Below, one piece after another: positions 24,718 to 38,051 of a stretch of DNA of 64,000 nt. The stretch comes from Phoenix dactylifera (Eukaryota; Streptophyta; Magnoliopsida; Arecales; Arecaceae). Each line of letters opens with the position of its first letter. The stretch's first letter is position 1. The position numbers and the translations under genes were made by a program. The stretch covers positions 15,999,646-16,063,645 of the forward strand of contig NC_052399.1 in NCBI RefSeq assembly GCF_009389715.1, read 5' to 3'. Below the pieces are notes generated by a model, which did not search any database, was not told the DNA's origin, and worked only from the letters and a program-made list of their open reading frames with translations.

Positions 24718-25849
24718 TAGGGGTGGCAAAATATGATCCAACCCGTATTCGACCCGCTATAAAGAGGTTCGGGTTTGGCCTAAATAGGTTCGGATCATAA
24801 ACAGCTTGACCCGTTTAACCTGTTTATTAATTGAGTCGGATACGGGTTTTAAATGTCTGACCCATTTAACCCGTTTATAATTTGATACGCACAGTTTTTT
24901 TTTTTTTTGCTAGGACCACATACCACAGTTCCTCTTTCGTTTCTCCATTTTCCCCTTCCTCTCTACCCGAAGCTCCATGGTGGAAGATCTCCACCCCCTC
25001 TGAGCCCCACCTCCGCCGCAAGCAGTGGAAGATCTCCTCCTTCTTAGTTGGCGATCACCCCCGCCACTCTCTGCCATCCAAGAACCCCTGGAAGCCCCCC
25101 TCCATGATCCGTCCCCTCACCATCCTCGACCCCGACGACCCACGCAATGCCCCTGAACGCCGCCGATCTGAAATCGAGCGGCAGGGAGGACGCCGGAGAC
25201 GAAGGGTACCAGAAGTTTGATGGCCATCGAGAGGGGGAATCCAAGATCACGAGGGCAGCGACGGGGGCTAGGGTTAGGGATTCGGGCCCTCCCCTCTCTC
25301 CGTTCTCCTTCTTCGGCCCTCAAGACCCCAAGCCCACCCTAGCAGCTTAAGGTTACGGTTCCGGCGGCGGCGATGAGAAGATATGAGTTCTGCAGCTCCT
25401 CAAGGTACGCTTTCTCTACCTTTGTTAGGTTTTCATTCTCCTCCTTCGATTTAGGTCGTCAGATCCATCGAATCCCTCAGAGCCCGGCCCTTAGAAGGAG
25501 GGGGAGGAGGAGAGATGCTGAAAGTCGGGCCCTCCGCCGGAGTCATCGTCGTCGAGCTCAAGGTACCGCTGCCAGAGATCATAGTCTTTTCCATGGGGAG
25601 TGGGGTTTGCGGAAGGATGAGAGGGGTTTGAATAGGTGGTGGAGAACGAGATGAGAGCCCTAAAGTTTTTTTTTATTAAATAGGTTAAACGGGTCGAATC
25701 GGATTATCCATTTATTAAACATGACAGGTTCAGGTTATAATTTTCTTACCTGTTTAATAAATAGGTCAGGTTCAGATTTATGATTTTCTGACCCGACCTG
25801 CATCTGACCCGATCCGTTTATATCTGATCCGACCCGATTGCCACTCTTA
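24718..25849. mobile_element. hAT-type non-autonomous transposon carrying gene-like GC-rich insert
   Basis: The termini are TAGGGGTGGCAA (24718) and TTGCCACTCTTA (ending 25849), imperfect inverted repeats typical of hAT elements. They are flanked by 8-bp duplications GATTTGCT (24710-24717) and GATTTGCC (25850-25857), seven of eight matching. Both subterminal regions are dense in GACCCG/CGGGTC motifs in mixed orientation, as hAT transposase-binding zones often are. No transposase is present. The interior (about 24900-25660) is sharply GC-richer, with leader-like and exon-like sequence, a 67-residue ORF at 25147-25350, and splice-like CTCAAG|GTACGC, GATTTAG|GTCGTC and CTCAAG|GTACCG junctions. 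This suggests a captured host gene fragment; the parent gene was not recognised. Confidence 0.75.
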
Positions 25850-25857
25850 GATTTGCC

Positions 25858-28190
25858 TCAATGGTCATAGTAATTAAAAACTTTGGTTTTGATTCTTGAA
25901 TGGTACATCTCTAAATTTTGGACACAAACAAATAAAATGTGCCCTTTCTTGAGAGAGATCAAGATACCAATGCAAGGCCTTCACTGTCAATTGGCTCTCA
26001 CAGGCTTAAGACTTTTGTATAATTCAGTATGCAAAGGACAATTTTTCTATGGCAACTTAATTTTCTTTCATCCATTCCACTATATGCATTTTGAGTGAGG
26101 ATCACCGTAGCCTGCATTATCATATTTTAACAAATGATGGATGCCATCAAAATGCCTATTTGGTTTCAATCTTGTGATATCCTAAGAACAACACTCATTT
26201 GTAAATGGGACTAAACGCTAAAGGGAGCTAAAGAGAAGGATGGAGTAAAATCTCAAGCAAGAAAATTTGTTTTATTAGTTATGTGGTGCATTCACGACTA
26301 TTTAAAATTTATTTAGTTTGGAGAAAAAAGGGTTTTTCATCATTAGAATATTTTTTTTTGAAAAGTTGATACCTAGATATATGATGCTTTTATATGTTTG
26401 GTTGACCACAAAAAAAATGACACATTTCATAATGGGTTATATTTGGTTGAACATTTATTTTTCTTAAAAAATTATGTAAAATAAATATTATGCTCTTAAT
26501 AAAGAAAAAATGTTACCTCATTTAATTTAAAAGCTCAAAGATAGTTTTGAAAAAAAATCTCAATTTTTAGCTGAGGTGAAAAGTAGGAACATCATGGACC
26601 GATTTGAACCAAAATTTTCAGATGGATGGAATAAGATTATTTTTTTTATATCTATTTTTTTTATAAAATACGAAAATCTTATTTTCACAAAAATACTATT
26701 TTTTATCTTTTTTTCTTTTTAAAATTTTTTAATATTTTATATATATATATATATATATTTCTGCGAACCACCATGGAAATCTTCAACAACTCACAGAACG
26801 GCAAAAGTTATATGGCCACGAGTGGACCAGTGACACGTCCTAGGCTTAGGTAGAGATTTGTAGGATGTGACAGATCACTTGGTCTGAGGACACGAACTAT
26901 ATGATACATGTATCACATCAGATGGATGACCTGTCCAATGGATTGGCCTCTTGGAAAACCTAGCAAACAACCATCGATGCCTTTAATAGATGAAGCTCCT
27001 GGCCGTGAACAGACATCCATTCACAAAGAGAAAATATGAACCAATTAAGAACAAAAATAAATAAACAAATGTTAGCTAGATTCGCCTGTCCATTCTCTCT
27101 CTAAAAATGAGAGAGAAAGTCTCGAATCACTACTAAAAAAAATTGGCATTGTAGAAGAAATGATTTTGTTTCGGAGGCAAAGATAAAAAAGGATTGTGAG
27201 ATTCTAACAAAAGACACCAAAAGAGAGAAATTTTACGTATATTATTCATGCGACATGAACGGCTACAATATCAGTCAAGAATAGAAAATATATATTATAC
27301 AGAATCAAATTTCACTTAATATGACATAATTAAATTTCACATAATATGTATTAAAAATAAAAAAGACATATTATATAAAATCAAATTTTACACAATATAG
27401 GATAGAAAATATATATTGTACAGAATCAAATCAAAACCCATATAATATTTATAAGACATCCATCCAAGCATCCAACTGCATACCTCAAAGATTTTAGCCA
27501 AATTGGCCAAATATCGAGCCAGCTCGACAAGCTTCAAAGTAACAAGCGACCAGCTTGAGGCTGTCGACTTAACTTCTCTTATGGCTACGGCATTATTCTC
27601 CCCTAGTTGTTTGTTTTCTTCCATGTATCTTTGAGAATTATTCCCCATTCCCTGCGCGTTCTAAAGTGGAACGGCCAGGAAAAAGCGACCAGGGGCGTGC
27701 CTGCCCGATCAAGTTGGGCTAGTTCGATCGGCAAATTGGCATCCATCTGATAATCTAATACACAGAGATGCCGGTGTATGCACCCACCAACTTTTGTTAT
27801 ACTTAAATGGTCTGCGAGTTGATAGGTGATATATGAGATATTTTAAGATAGAAGTCTCACGCCACCACGCGGAGAGCAAGCCGGTTGGATTGGAGCCCTC
27901 CTAATTTGGTTCTATTCTCTCGAGTGTGAAGCAGGCAAGCAGCCCCACCCCCCACCAACCCTAGCCCTTGCTCCCATCCCTACTAGCTTTTCCACCCACT
28001 AACTCCCTCCTAAGCTACTTTCGAGGTCGTGGTCCCTTGACCCAAACATGCAACTCGTGCCACGGGAAGCCAACCCTGGATGGTTTGGAGTCTCGAAATC
28101 CACCGTGGAATTTCTTGCACACTTTCTTTGCCCGCCGAGGCAGATGGTCAGAAGATAAGGTCGTATTAATGTTTGAGTGGCCTTATAGAC
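25858..28190. other. Intergenic, no gene seen
   Basis: AT-rich sequence with T-rich runs (26630-26760) and a short (TA)n at about 26739-26757. No coding exons were recognised. It is the start of the roughly 10.8 kb gene-free stretch. Confidence 0.5.
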
Positions 28191-28191
28191 T

Positions 28192-28196
<5 letters not shown>

Positions 28197-28243
<47 letters not shown>
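28197..28243. repeat. (TA)n microsatellite
   Basis: About 47 bp of uninterrupted TA. Apparent poly(YI) reading frames here are artefacts. Confidence 0.9.
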
Positions 28244-30259
<2,016 letters not shown>

Positions 30260-33176
30260 GATCAAGGATAACGGTCCAAAAACCAATATATCTTAAAATT
30301 TTAAAAATTAAAAAAATAATATAAAAATAATTTTATAATTATTTTAAAAAATAATACTAAAATAACGAGCAATATAGAATCTGATCCAACCTGCTACCAT
30401 ATCCATCTTTCGATATATATGAATAATCTGAAAAGTCATAGCAGCGGATGTCTACAATCTATTTTATATTGGCTCTGAATACATTCGATTACAATAACAG
30501 AATCTTCTTCGAGATGAATACAGCCTGCTTTTAAGATTAAAGCTGATTTTATTTCACTTTCTCATTAGATGGAAATAAGAAATAGCGAAAGCAACGATGC
30601 TTTCCTGGAAGTTGCCATAACCATTTCTCTTTTGGACCGGCCAGTCGCCCCACTTCCTTTAATTTTGAGTTATTTACAAGTTCACCAAGAAATGTAACTT
30701 GAAAAAAAGTTGAACTCGAAAAAAAAATTTACTCATGAAAAGTTAGTTAAGCGACGCGCACTTGATTGTACCAAAGAGAGAAGCCATCCAATCTTGGAGC
30801 TCCCAGCGATTTCTAGCTAAAGAATTCAAGAGTTGGTTGCCGGGATTCGCAATTGGCCAAAGCATGGTACTTAATTGTCTTGGGAGGCAACCTGTGCAAT
30901 ACTCAATAGTCGCTGCATAATCTTCCTAGGTGTTTAAAGAGGCAAGGAAGAACTCACTCCGAAATCTCTTTAAGATCAAGTAATCTTTAATTATAATGGA
31001 TCAAGAGCGAGTGCAGTTCATGGTAAGTGCAGTGTGGTGTGTTCGGTGATGCAAGAGGGGTTGGTAAGTCAAAGGGGAGGATTGGTGGCTAATTAATCTG
31101 AGGTCAACAGAACACCTTAACATCATTACGTTGGCATCTAAAGGCAATACTGCAACTAATGGCATCCAACAACCTAAATTTGGTGTCAGTTATTGGTAGT
31201 TTGGGAACATCTTGTTGCAAATCGATTCGCAAACATTGTAATGTAGGCTGTAAGGTTGGCGGGATCTGTTCATCATGTTGCTAATTGATCGATAATTTGG
31301 GCTCTGCTCTTGCTAGCCGCACTATTCTAAATGGATAGATGGACATTTCGGACATTACTAGGCTTACCTTGTAGAAAAGCTTCATTCACTTTTTCTATAT
31401 AGGATTCTTTGTCACAGTGGCATTATAGTTATTATGGATAGGAAAGATCATTATTACAAAAGAGTAGTACATGAGGTTAGTAAAATTAGAGTTTGCATGA
31501 GAAGCAATCTTTGTAAATAATGGATAATATAGGATGAGGCTAATTTGGTGCTCGCATGAATTCCACAACCATCATTCCTCATCAAGTTTGTAGGACCTTA
31601 TTTTGATGGCCCTCCAAGTTGGTTGGTTCTATGCAAATCAGTCCTGGTGTTAAAATTCAAAGACAGACCGAATGCTCGAATGAGATTGTGAATAATTATG
31701 TCGAATATCTTTCTATCTACACCTAATAAATTTTAAACACATCTAACAGAATGAAAGCCCATCTGATAATCCACGTCTTATTGGTACAGAGAAAAGCAAC
31801 AACACAAAAGAGGAGTTCATTAATCAATTCCATGGCATATTTGTCCCTCCATGGAGACTCAGACAAAATTAGGACAAGTGAAGTGAAACTGAAATCGATT
31901 AGAAAACTAAGTCCTTAGCAATCATATTAGAAAGATCTGTATGAGAACTGCAGAAAATGTGGGCACCTTGGTCCATGCATGTTTATTGAGCATTTTTTTT
32001 AAAAAAAAACCAATACAAGTTTTTTTCAAAAAAAAACAACAAAAACATCAGTATGGAGAAGAACAAATGATGATGATACAAGTAGCAGCTAGTGAGGTCT
32101 GAGAAAGGCTGAAAATAGGGAAGATGTGCCCAGATTTAGGAGCAAAGAGATGATGACACTAAGTATAAGATTGACACTGGATAAAAAACCAAAATGGGGG
32201 CAATGTGATGAGGCCAGAATATAGATGTGATAGATTATGAAATGGCGAGCTGGTAAAGGTGGCCCCACCTAAATTAGTTCCTTAATTTTCTTGAGGAGGT
32301 GCTGGGTGGATCTTCATTATATCAATCCAAATGGAATAGCATCTTTAGGCCTCGTTACCATTAAAAAAAAAGGGATAACAAGTTGCTCTATGTCCTTCAC
32401 AAAGATCACCATATATATATCCCTATAAAACCAAAAGAATTTGAAACCAGATTCAGGATGACAGCTACTATTGTTTTCCACCCACCTAAACCAGAATATG
32501 AGGATAATATTTGATATTCATTCAATAAAATAATGAAGGTCAAGATAATTAAAAAAAATTAGAGCAAATTGAGTGAGAGACAGCACAATTAGATGCCCGC
32601 ATCTAATATACGTGGATGGGGAGGAGCAGCAAGCTTGATGTTTAATTGTTTTATAATCCTCAAAGCTGGGAATAGAATTTTTATCTTCGAAGATAATTTA
32701 ACCAATCGAGCAGTGCGTCCTTATCCTACTTCTACTGCCGAGTCTTCGTGTAGGCACGCTACTTTTTTTTTTTTTTGTGTGTGTGTTAATTGCACCTCCC
32801 TTCCCTGTGCTTGCAACACTCAAATCAATCAAATCAAACCAATCAATCAATCAATCAAACAATCAGTATGCAGCTATCCATCTCCTTGGTCGCAAGGCGC
32901 ACGTGACAGTGCCATGTGAGCTTTTCCCATCCACACCTTCCCATCACCCTATCTAAAGTAGGTAGTATAGAGCATATTGGACTATATTGATTCGATACTG
33001 ACAATCAACATAAATAGCGTATCGATAGTTAGAATGCCCAAAAAATTTCATATTATATTATATTAATACTATACTACTGGGTACCAATATAGGGTCCAAG
33101 ATAGCGAAGAATCTTGCTTGATACTTTTAGATAAATACCTTTTCTCCAACATGGAGTACCTTGATAGGCAAAAAAA

Positions 33177-33205
33177 GAAAGAAAGAAAGAAAGAAAGAAA
33201 GAAAA
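33177..33205. repeat. (GAAA)n microsatellite
   Basis: About seven GAAA units in a purine-rich context. Confidence 0.85.
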
Positions 33206-34663
33206 ATGAGAGAGTAAATTGCATCTACCAATAAAAATGTAGATTTTTTTTAAAAAAACTGAAACACTTCAATAAAAAAAAGAAAACCGAAACACTTTCT
33301 ATTTATGAAATGCACTTAAACTATGTAGTCAATCAAATTAACTTTAAAAATTAAAATAAGTTGCGCTTCTCAACCCTTCTGCAGATTACTAAGTCTCAAG
33401 AAATGTCATGTGTATCTGCATTTAATAATAAATTAAACTAGAGATCCCCTTGCATGGTGCCATATACATATGCTTGAACAGTTGATTTAAACTCGCATAT
33501 CCTTTTCCTCTAAGCAATATTATGACAAACAACATCTTGAAAAATCTTCCCACAAATCTTTATCTGTGCCATGAAAATTTTACCCATACAAGCGCTCTCC
33601 GAGACATGCATGTTCCACATCCATTCATAATGGGAATCATTCAGCCTAATATAGCTAATTTGTCGATGCAATTAGGTGTTTATCCCATGTTTAATATTCC
33701 AATAAGTTATATACATAAACTGAATCTTTTTTTTTTTTTGTTATTTTGGTAGCTTAACAATCATAGTTAGCTAACTGATATTCAAAAGATCTCTGCTACA
33801 AAGAAGAAAAGAGTAACAATCTTTAGATCACAATTTGTGGATTCCATTCACTAAAATGTTCGACATTCCAATGAGGTTAATCTAGCAACTCCTAATTAGT
33901 CGACTCATTTTTAGGTTTGGGGAGAAACACCATCCACTCCTTTTAATTACGGAGCATTGTTATTTGCTAGACCATCTAAGATGGCTTAAGATGACAACAA
34001 CATGGCCCCATAGGCATGCAACCGGCGCGAGGGAGCAGCCATATGGCCTCACTGGCTCACAAAACTAAATTTCTTTTAGACCAAATCCTTTCCATGTTGC
34101 TTTGCAGGATATCATGGAATCTAGGAGAATTATCCTACATTCCTTTGGAATATTTTAGCATAAACGAGTTAGACCTAGTGACCACACCCCCCCGCACACA
34201 CGCACACACAGAGTCTAGACCCTTTATCGAGTCATGCATTTATTTAATGCATTAGATGGTTGGCATTTGGTGGCAAAAGCTAGTTTATTTGGTAGCTCGG
34301 CACCATTTGATACCAAACAGTTTGGTCTGAACTTATAAGACCTTCCTTTGTCGACCTAACATCCTAACCTAATTGTGTACTGCGGCCCACAGTTGGAGAT
34401 CCAAACTCTCCCCACCCTAACCTCTCCACTCGATCCACCTTCTTCCCACCTTCCTTCGGTGCCACCTCCTCAACAGTATCTTCTTCGTGGGTCCCGTGCA
34501 ACTTCCAAAGAGGGATTTAAACCGACATGCAAACTCATCTGAAGGCAATCATTGCTCGCTTGGAGCTTAAAAGCCTCCGAAGAAGTGATTTATGTCCACG
34601 CACCCAAATCAACTCAATTGCCGAACCATTGGTCGGCTATGAGATGGAGCATTAGAGCCAAAT

Positions 34664-34690
34664 GCTCTCTCTCTCTCTCTCTCTCTCTCT
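34664..34690. repeat. (CT)n microsatellite
   Basis: About 13 uninterrupted CT units. Confidence 0.85.
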
Positions 34691-36655
34691 TAGTGGGATC
34701 TTGGTCCCCTCGGGCCACGCACCAATTCTGGCCTCTTTCGACCTAATAATGCTCGGCCTCGCTCTTGCCATTGGGTGCGTGTGCGCGTGTTGACATGAAA
34801 TTGGTCCAAGCCACTAAAGCTAGTCCGGACCGAGCTCGGTAGGACCGGCACGCGTCCGAATATTTTTTTAGGGAAGTAGGATTTGGATCAAAGGCAGTGC
34901 GTACTTGAATCTATATCTTGTGAGCTGTTCTTGTTTCTTGGGGCCAGTCCAAATGGGTCGAGTGAATATTCTAGGTATATAATAAAGAAAATTTTATAGA
35001 GATTCTTTAGATGACAAATACGTACGGGTAATATATACAATGCGTTTGATGAGGCAGCACTATGGATACAATGTGTATATGGCTAGTTCGAAGCAGGCTC
35101 GCATGGTGGCATCAAGGTTTTTCTCTAGATATTTTTAGAATTTTCTTCAGGATGCTAGAATAAATTGGGGCATCGAAGACAAGGAAATACATTTCCTGCG
35201 TGATGACAATTAGATTACCGCTATAATTTATTTTAAGGGAAGCTCCTGTACATTTTTCCTAGAGTATAATTTATACAAGTTATTTCTAATTTTTTCTGTC
35301 TAAACAAACTTGCAGAGGTTACCAAGAATTGATTTGTTTTCGTTTGTGCCTGCTCATTTCAATTCTTTTCTATATTGCTCCAGCTTTTATCATGGAATAT
35401 TTTTGTATAAACAGGTAAGAGTGCATGTAGGTCAAATTGGTTTAGGTTCGAGATTAAATCTAGAACAGAATGGATCTAATGGAGTTCTTGATTTCTGAAA
35501 TTGGAACCAAATCTATTAATGTTGGAACCTAATTCAACCTAACATAATCAAGATTCACTCTGTTCAGGCTGATTCCAAGGTTATCCAAATTTTTAAAATA
35601 AGCAAGTAAATTATTAACTTTATATTTAAGAACAATATAATGCCTCAAGCCCCAACAAATATAAAAATAAAATATCATAAAAGATGTTTGATAAAAATAA
35701 AAAAATAAAACCCAATAGAAAAGAAACTAATAATTTATATAGAATAGAAACGTATAAAGTTATACAAAATATCTACTAAAAATTATAATTCATAGATAAT
35801 GGTAAATTCTATATCTATTAACCTAACCAGAAATTTATTTTATACAACCGAAAAAGTCAGTAAAGAAGCTAAAGAGATAAATAAGGGGGAAAGAACTATT
35901 GATCACACTAAGATTATTCAAATATTTAAACAACTACGGGATAATATTTAATCAAACCTATCCATCTAAAATACAAAGAGTAAAAGCTAATGAGAAACGG
36001 CAATGAAAAAAAATCTCTAATGATACAAGCTCCAATCCAATAAATAGTGCATGTGCGCATGGATTGGGTTAGTCCAGGTCCGGATCGGCTAACCCCGTAA
36101 TCCAGACCTGGCTTGATCGATGGGGTTATGAACCAAGCCACTGCGATCTAAAACCTAAACCAAATCAACCCAACAAGTTTGGTTCTGTCTAGTTTTTCAG
36201 GGCTATCGAAAGTCGAAACCTATATGCATGACTAATAAAAGGTGTATATCCAGTCCTAAGTGCAAGTATTAGTATGTTATTTGGGTCTAACGTATAAATT
36301 TCTTTTGCCCTTAGTGGTCCTCAGAAAACCAGGATTTACAGCCTTTCCAGGGAACTTTGGGGAGAGATACGGCATAAATGCTGGACGTCGGTTGGCCGCT
36401 TGGATTTTGCCATAAAAGCGGAGTCATCCAATGTTGAGGCTCTTATCGTTCAACTCGTGCACCAGTCCCGGCTAAATCTAGCGACCAACGTCTCTTTCCA
36501 CTCATCGAGGGGGGTGGGGCCCAGATCTTTTCTCCGGCGGGATCACGGATGAACGGTGAGCCAAGCAACATGCACGCGTGGCTCCTATATTTTTTAAATC
36601 CTAAGCTTACTTCTGCCTGCTTATGTGTAAACATGCCCTTAAACATCATTTGATT

Positions 36656-38042
36656 CACTTCCTGAGAACCCCCACCCTCGGCTACTTTAAGAGCTCGTTT
36701 GGTTCGCGGGAAGTATTTTCCCTTCGGGCTCGTTTGGTTCGCGGGAAGCATTTTCCTTCCTAGGAATATGATTCCTGGAAAACAAATTCCTAGGAAGAGG
36801 ATGCCTAGGAAAGTACTTTTGGCATGTTTGGTTGACCATGGGAAAGTGACAAATTTCTAAGGTGCTTATGTTTGGTTGGCCATCCACTTTCCTAGGAAAG
36901 TTATATATAATTCCTATTATGCCCTTAATAAAAATTAGGTTTTTAATGCCTCTTTAATGCTTCTTTAATGCTGAAGGGACCTTTTGGGAAAAAGTAAAAA
37001 TGGAGTGATTCCCGCCTCATGGGAAAGTAACTTTCCCATGTTTCTTATGGGAAAGACTTTCCCATGAAATGTGGGAAAGACTTTCTAGGAATATGATTCC
37101 TGGGAATCAGATTCCTAGGAAGAGGATACCTAGGAAAGCACTTTTGGCATGTTTGGTTAACCATGAGAAAGTGACAAATTTCCAAAGTGCTTATGTTTGG
37201 TTGACCATCCACTTTCCTAGGAAAGTTATGTATAATTCCTATTATGCCCTTAATAAAAATTAGGTTTTTAATGCCTTTTTAATGCTTCTTTAATGCTGAA
37301 GGGTCTTTTTGGGAAAAAATAAAAAAGGAGTGATTCCCACCTCATGGGAAAGTAACTTTCCCATGTTTCTCATGGGAAAGACTTTCCCATGAAATGTGGG
37401 AATCATATTCCCATGGGAATACAACTTTCCCATCTCTCTCCTTTGAAAACTCCAACCAAACAAGAGGCATTTCATTACTTTCCCGTTGACCACACTTTCC
37501 CCCCTCCCTTTCCTGCGAACCAAACGAGCCCTAAGGTAAATTCTGATGGCGGTCTATCAACTAGTGGAGAAGGTATGAGTGTTGCCTTTATGATTAGGGA
37601 CCACGAGTCTAGATTGATTGCGGCGGAAGGGCGGTGAACTTTCGAGTCATCTACTCTGGGGGCGGAACTCAGAGCCGCATAGGAGGGTATTTCCTATGCG
37701 AGGCGAGTTCTGGAGGCTCGGTGCATCATCCTGAAAGAGGACTCAGTGCCAATGGTCGATTGGATTCTATAGGAGGGGTTGGGGATTTTTGACCATCCGC
37801 TTTTAGAGGACGTCTGACGGCTCCTGCGGGGAGTGTAACATCTTTCAAGCTGTGCATGTGTTTAGGGAGGCGAACAGAGCTGCTGACTGGATCGCCTCCT
37901 TTATTGCTCACCATTCTGAAGAGACCTTCTAGTCTTGATGCGTCCCTATCCCTCCAACGTTGTGGAGTATTTTGTCTTTTGATTCAGTTGGCCCTGCCCA
38001 CACGAGATTAGTGTGAGCTGCCGGTGTACTAAAAAAAAAAAA
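36656..38042 (+). mobile_element. 5'-truncated LINE with poly(A) tail, interrupted by a MITE
   Basis: A perfect 9-bp duplication, CATTTGATT, occurs at 36647-36655 and 38043-38051, directly outside the insert. The right end is a 12-base poly(A) at 38031-38042. If the MITE at 36691-37531 and one TAA copy are ignored, the left part reads PTLGYF and continues after the MITE as KVNSDGG, the start of a plant LINE RNase H domain. Further along are GAELRAA, EGISYARRVLEA, SVPMVDW and VFREANRAADWIASF-like segments in shifting frames with several stops. It is therefore a dead, severely 5'-truncated retrocopy holding only the RNase H end and 3' UTR. Confidence 0.8.
36691..37531. mobile_element. Tourist-type (PIF/Harbinger) MITE with internal duplications, 841 bp
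   Basis: The element begins GAGCTCGTTTGGTTCGC and ends GCGAACCAAACGAGCCC, forming near-perfect inverted repeats. It is flanked by TAA at 36688-36690 and 37532-37534, the 3-bp target duplication typical of PIF/Harbinger. Removing the element plus one TAA restores an open LINE frame. The left terminal 35 bp is repeated in tandem (36691 and 36726). The interior is a direct duplication of about 325 bp (from about 36757 and 37082), which makes the element roughly twice the size of one unit. No transposase ORF is present. Confidence 0.85.
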
Positions 38043-38051
38043 CATTTGATT

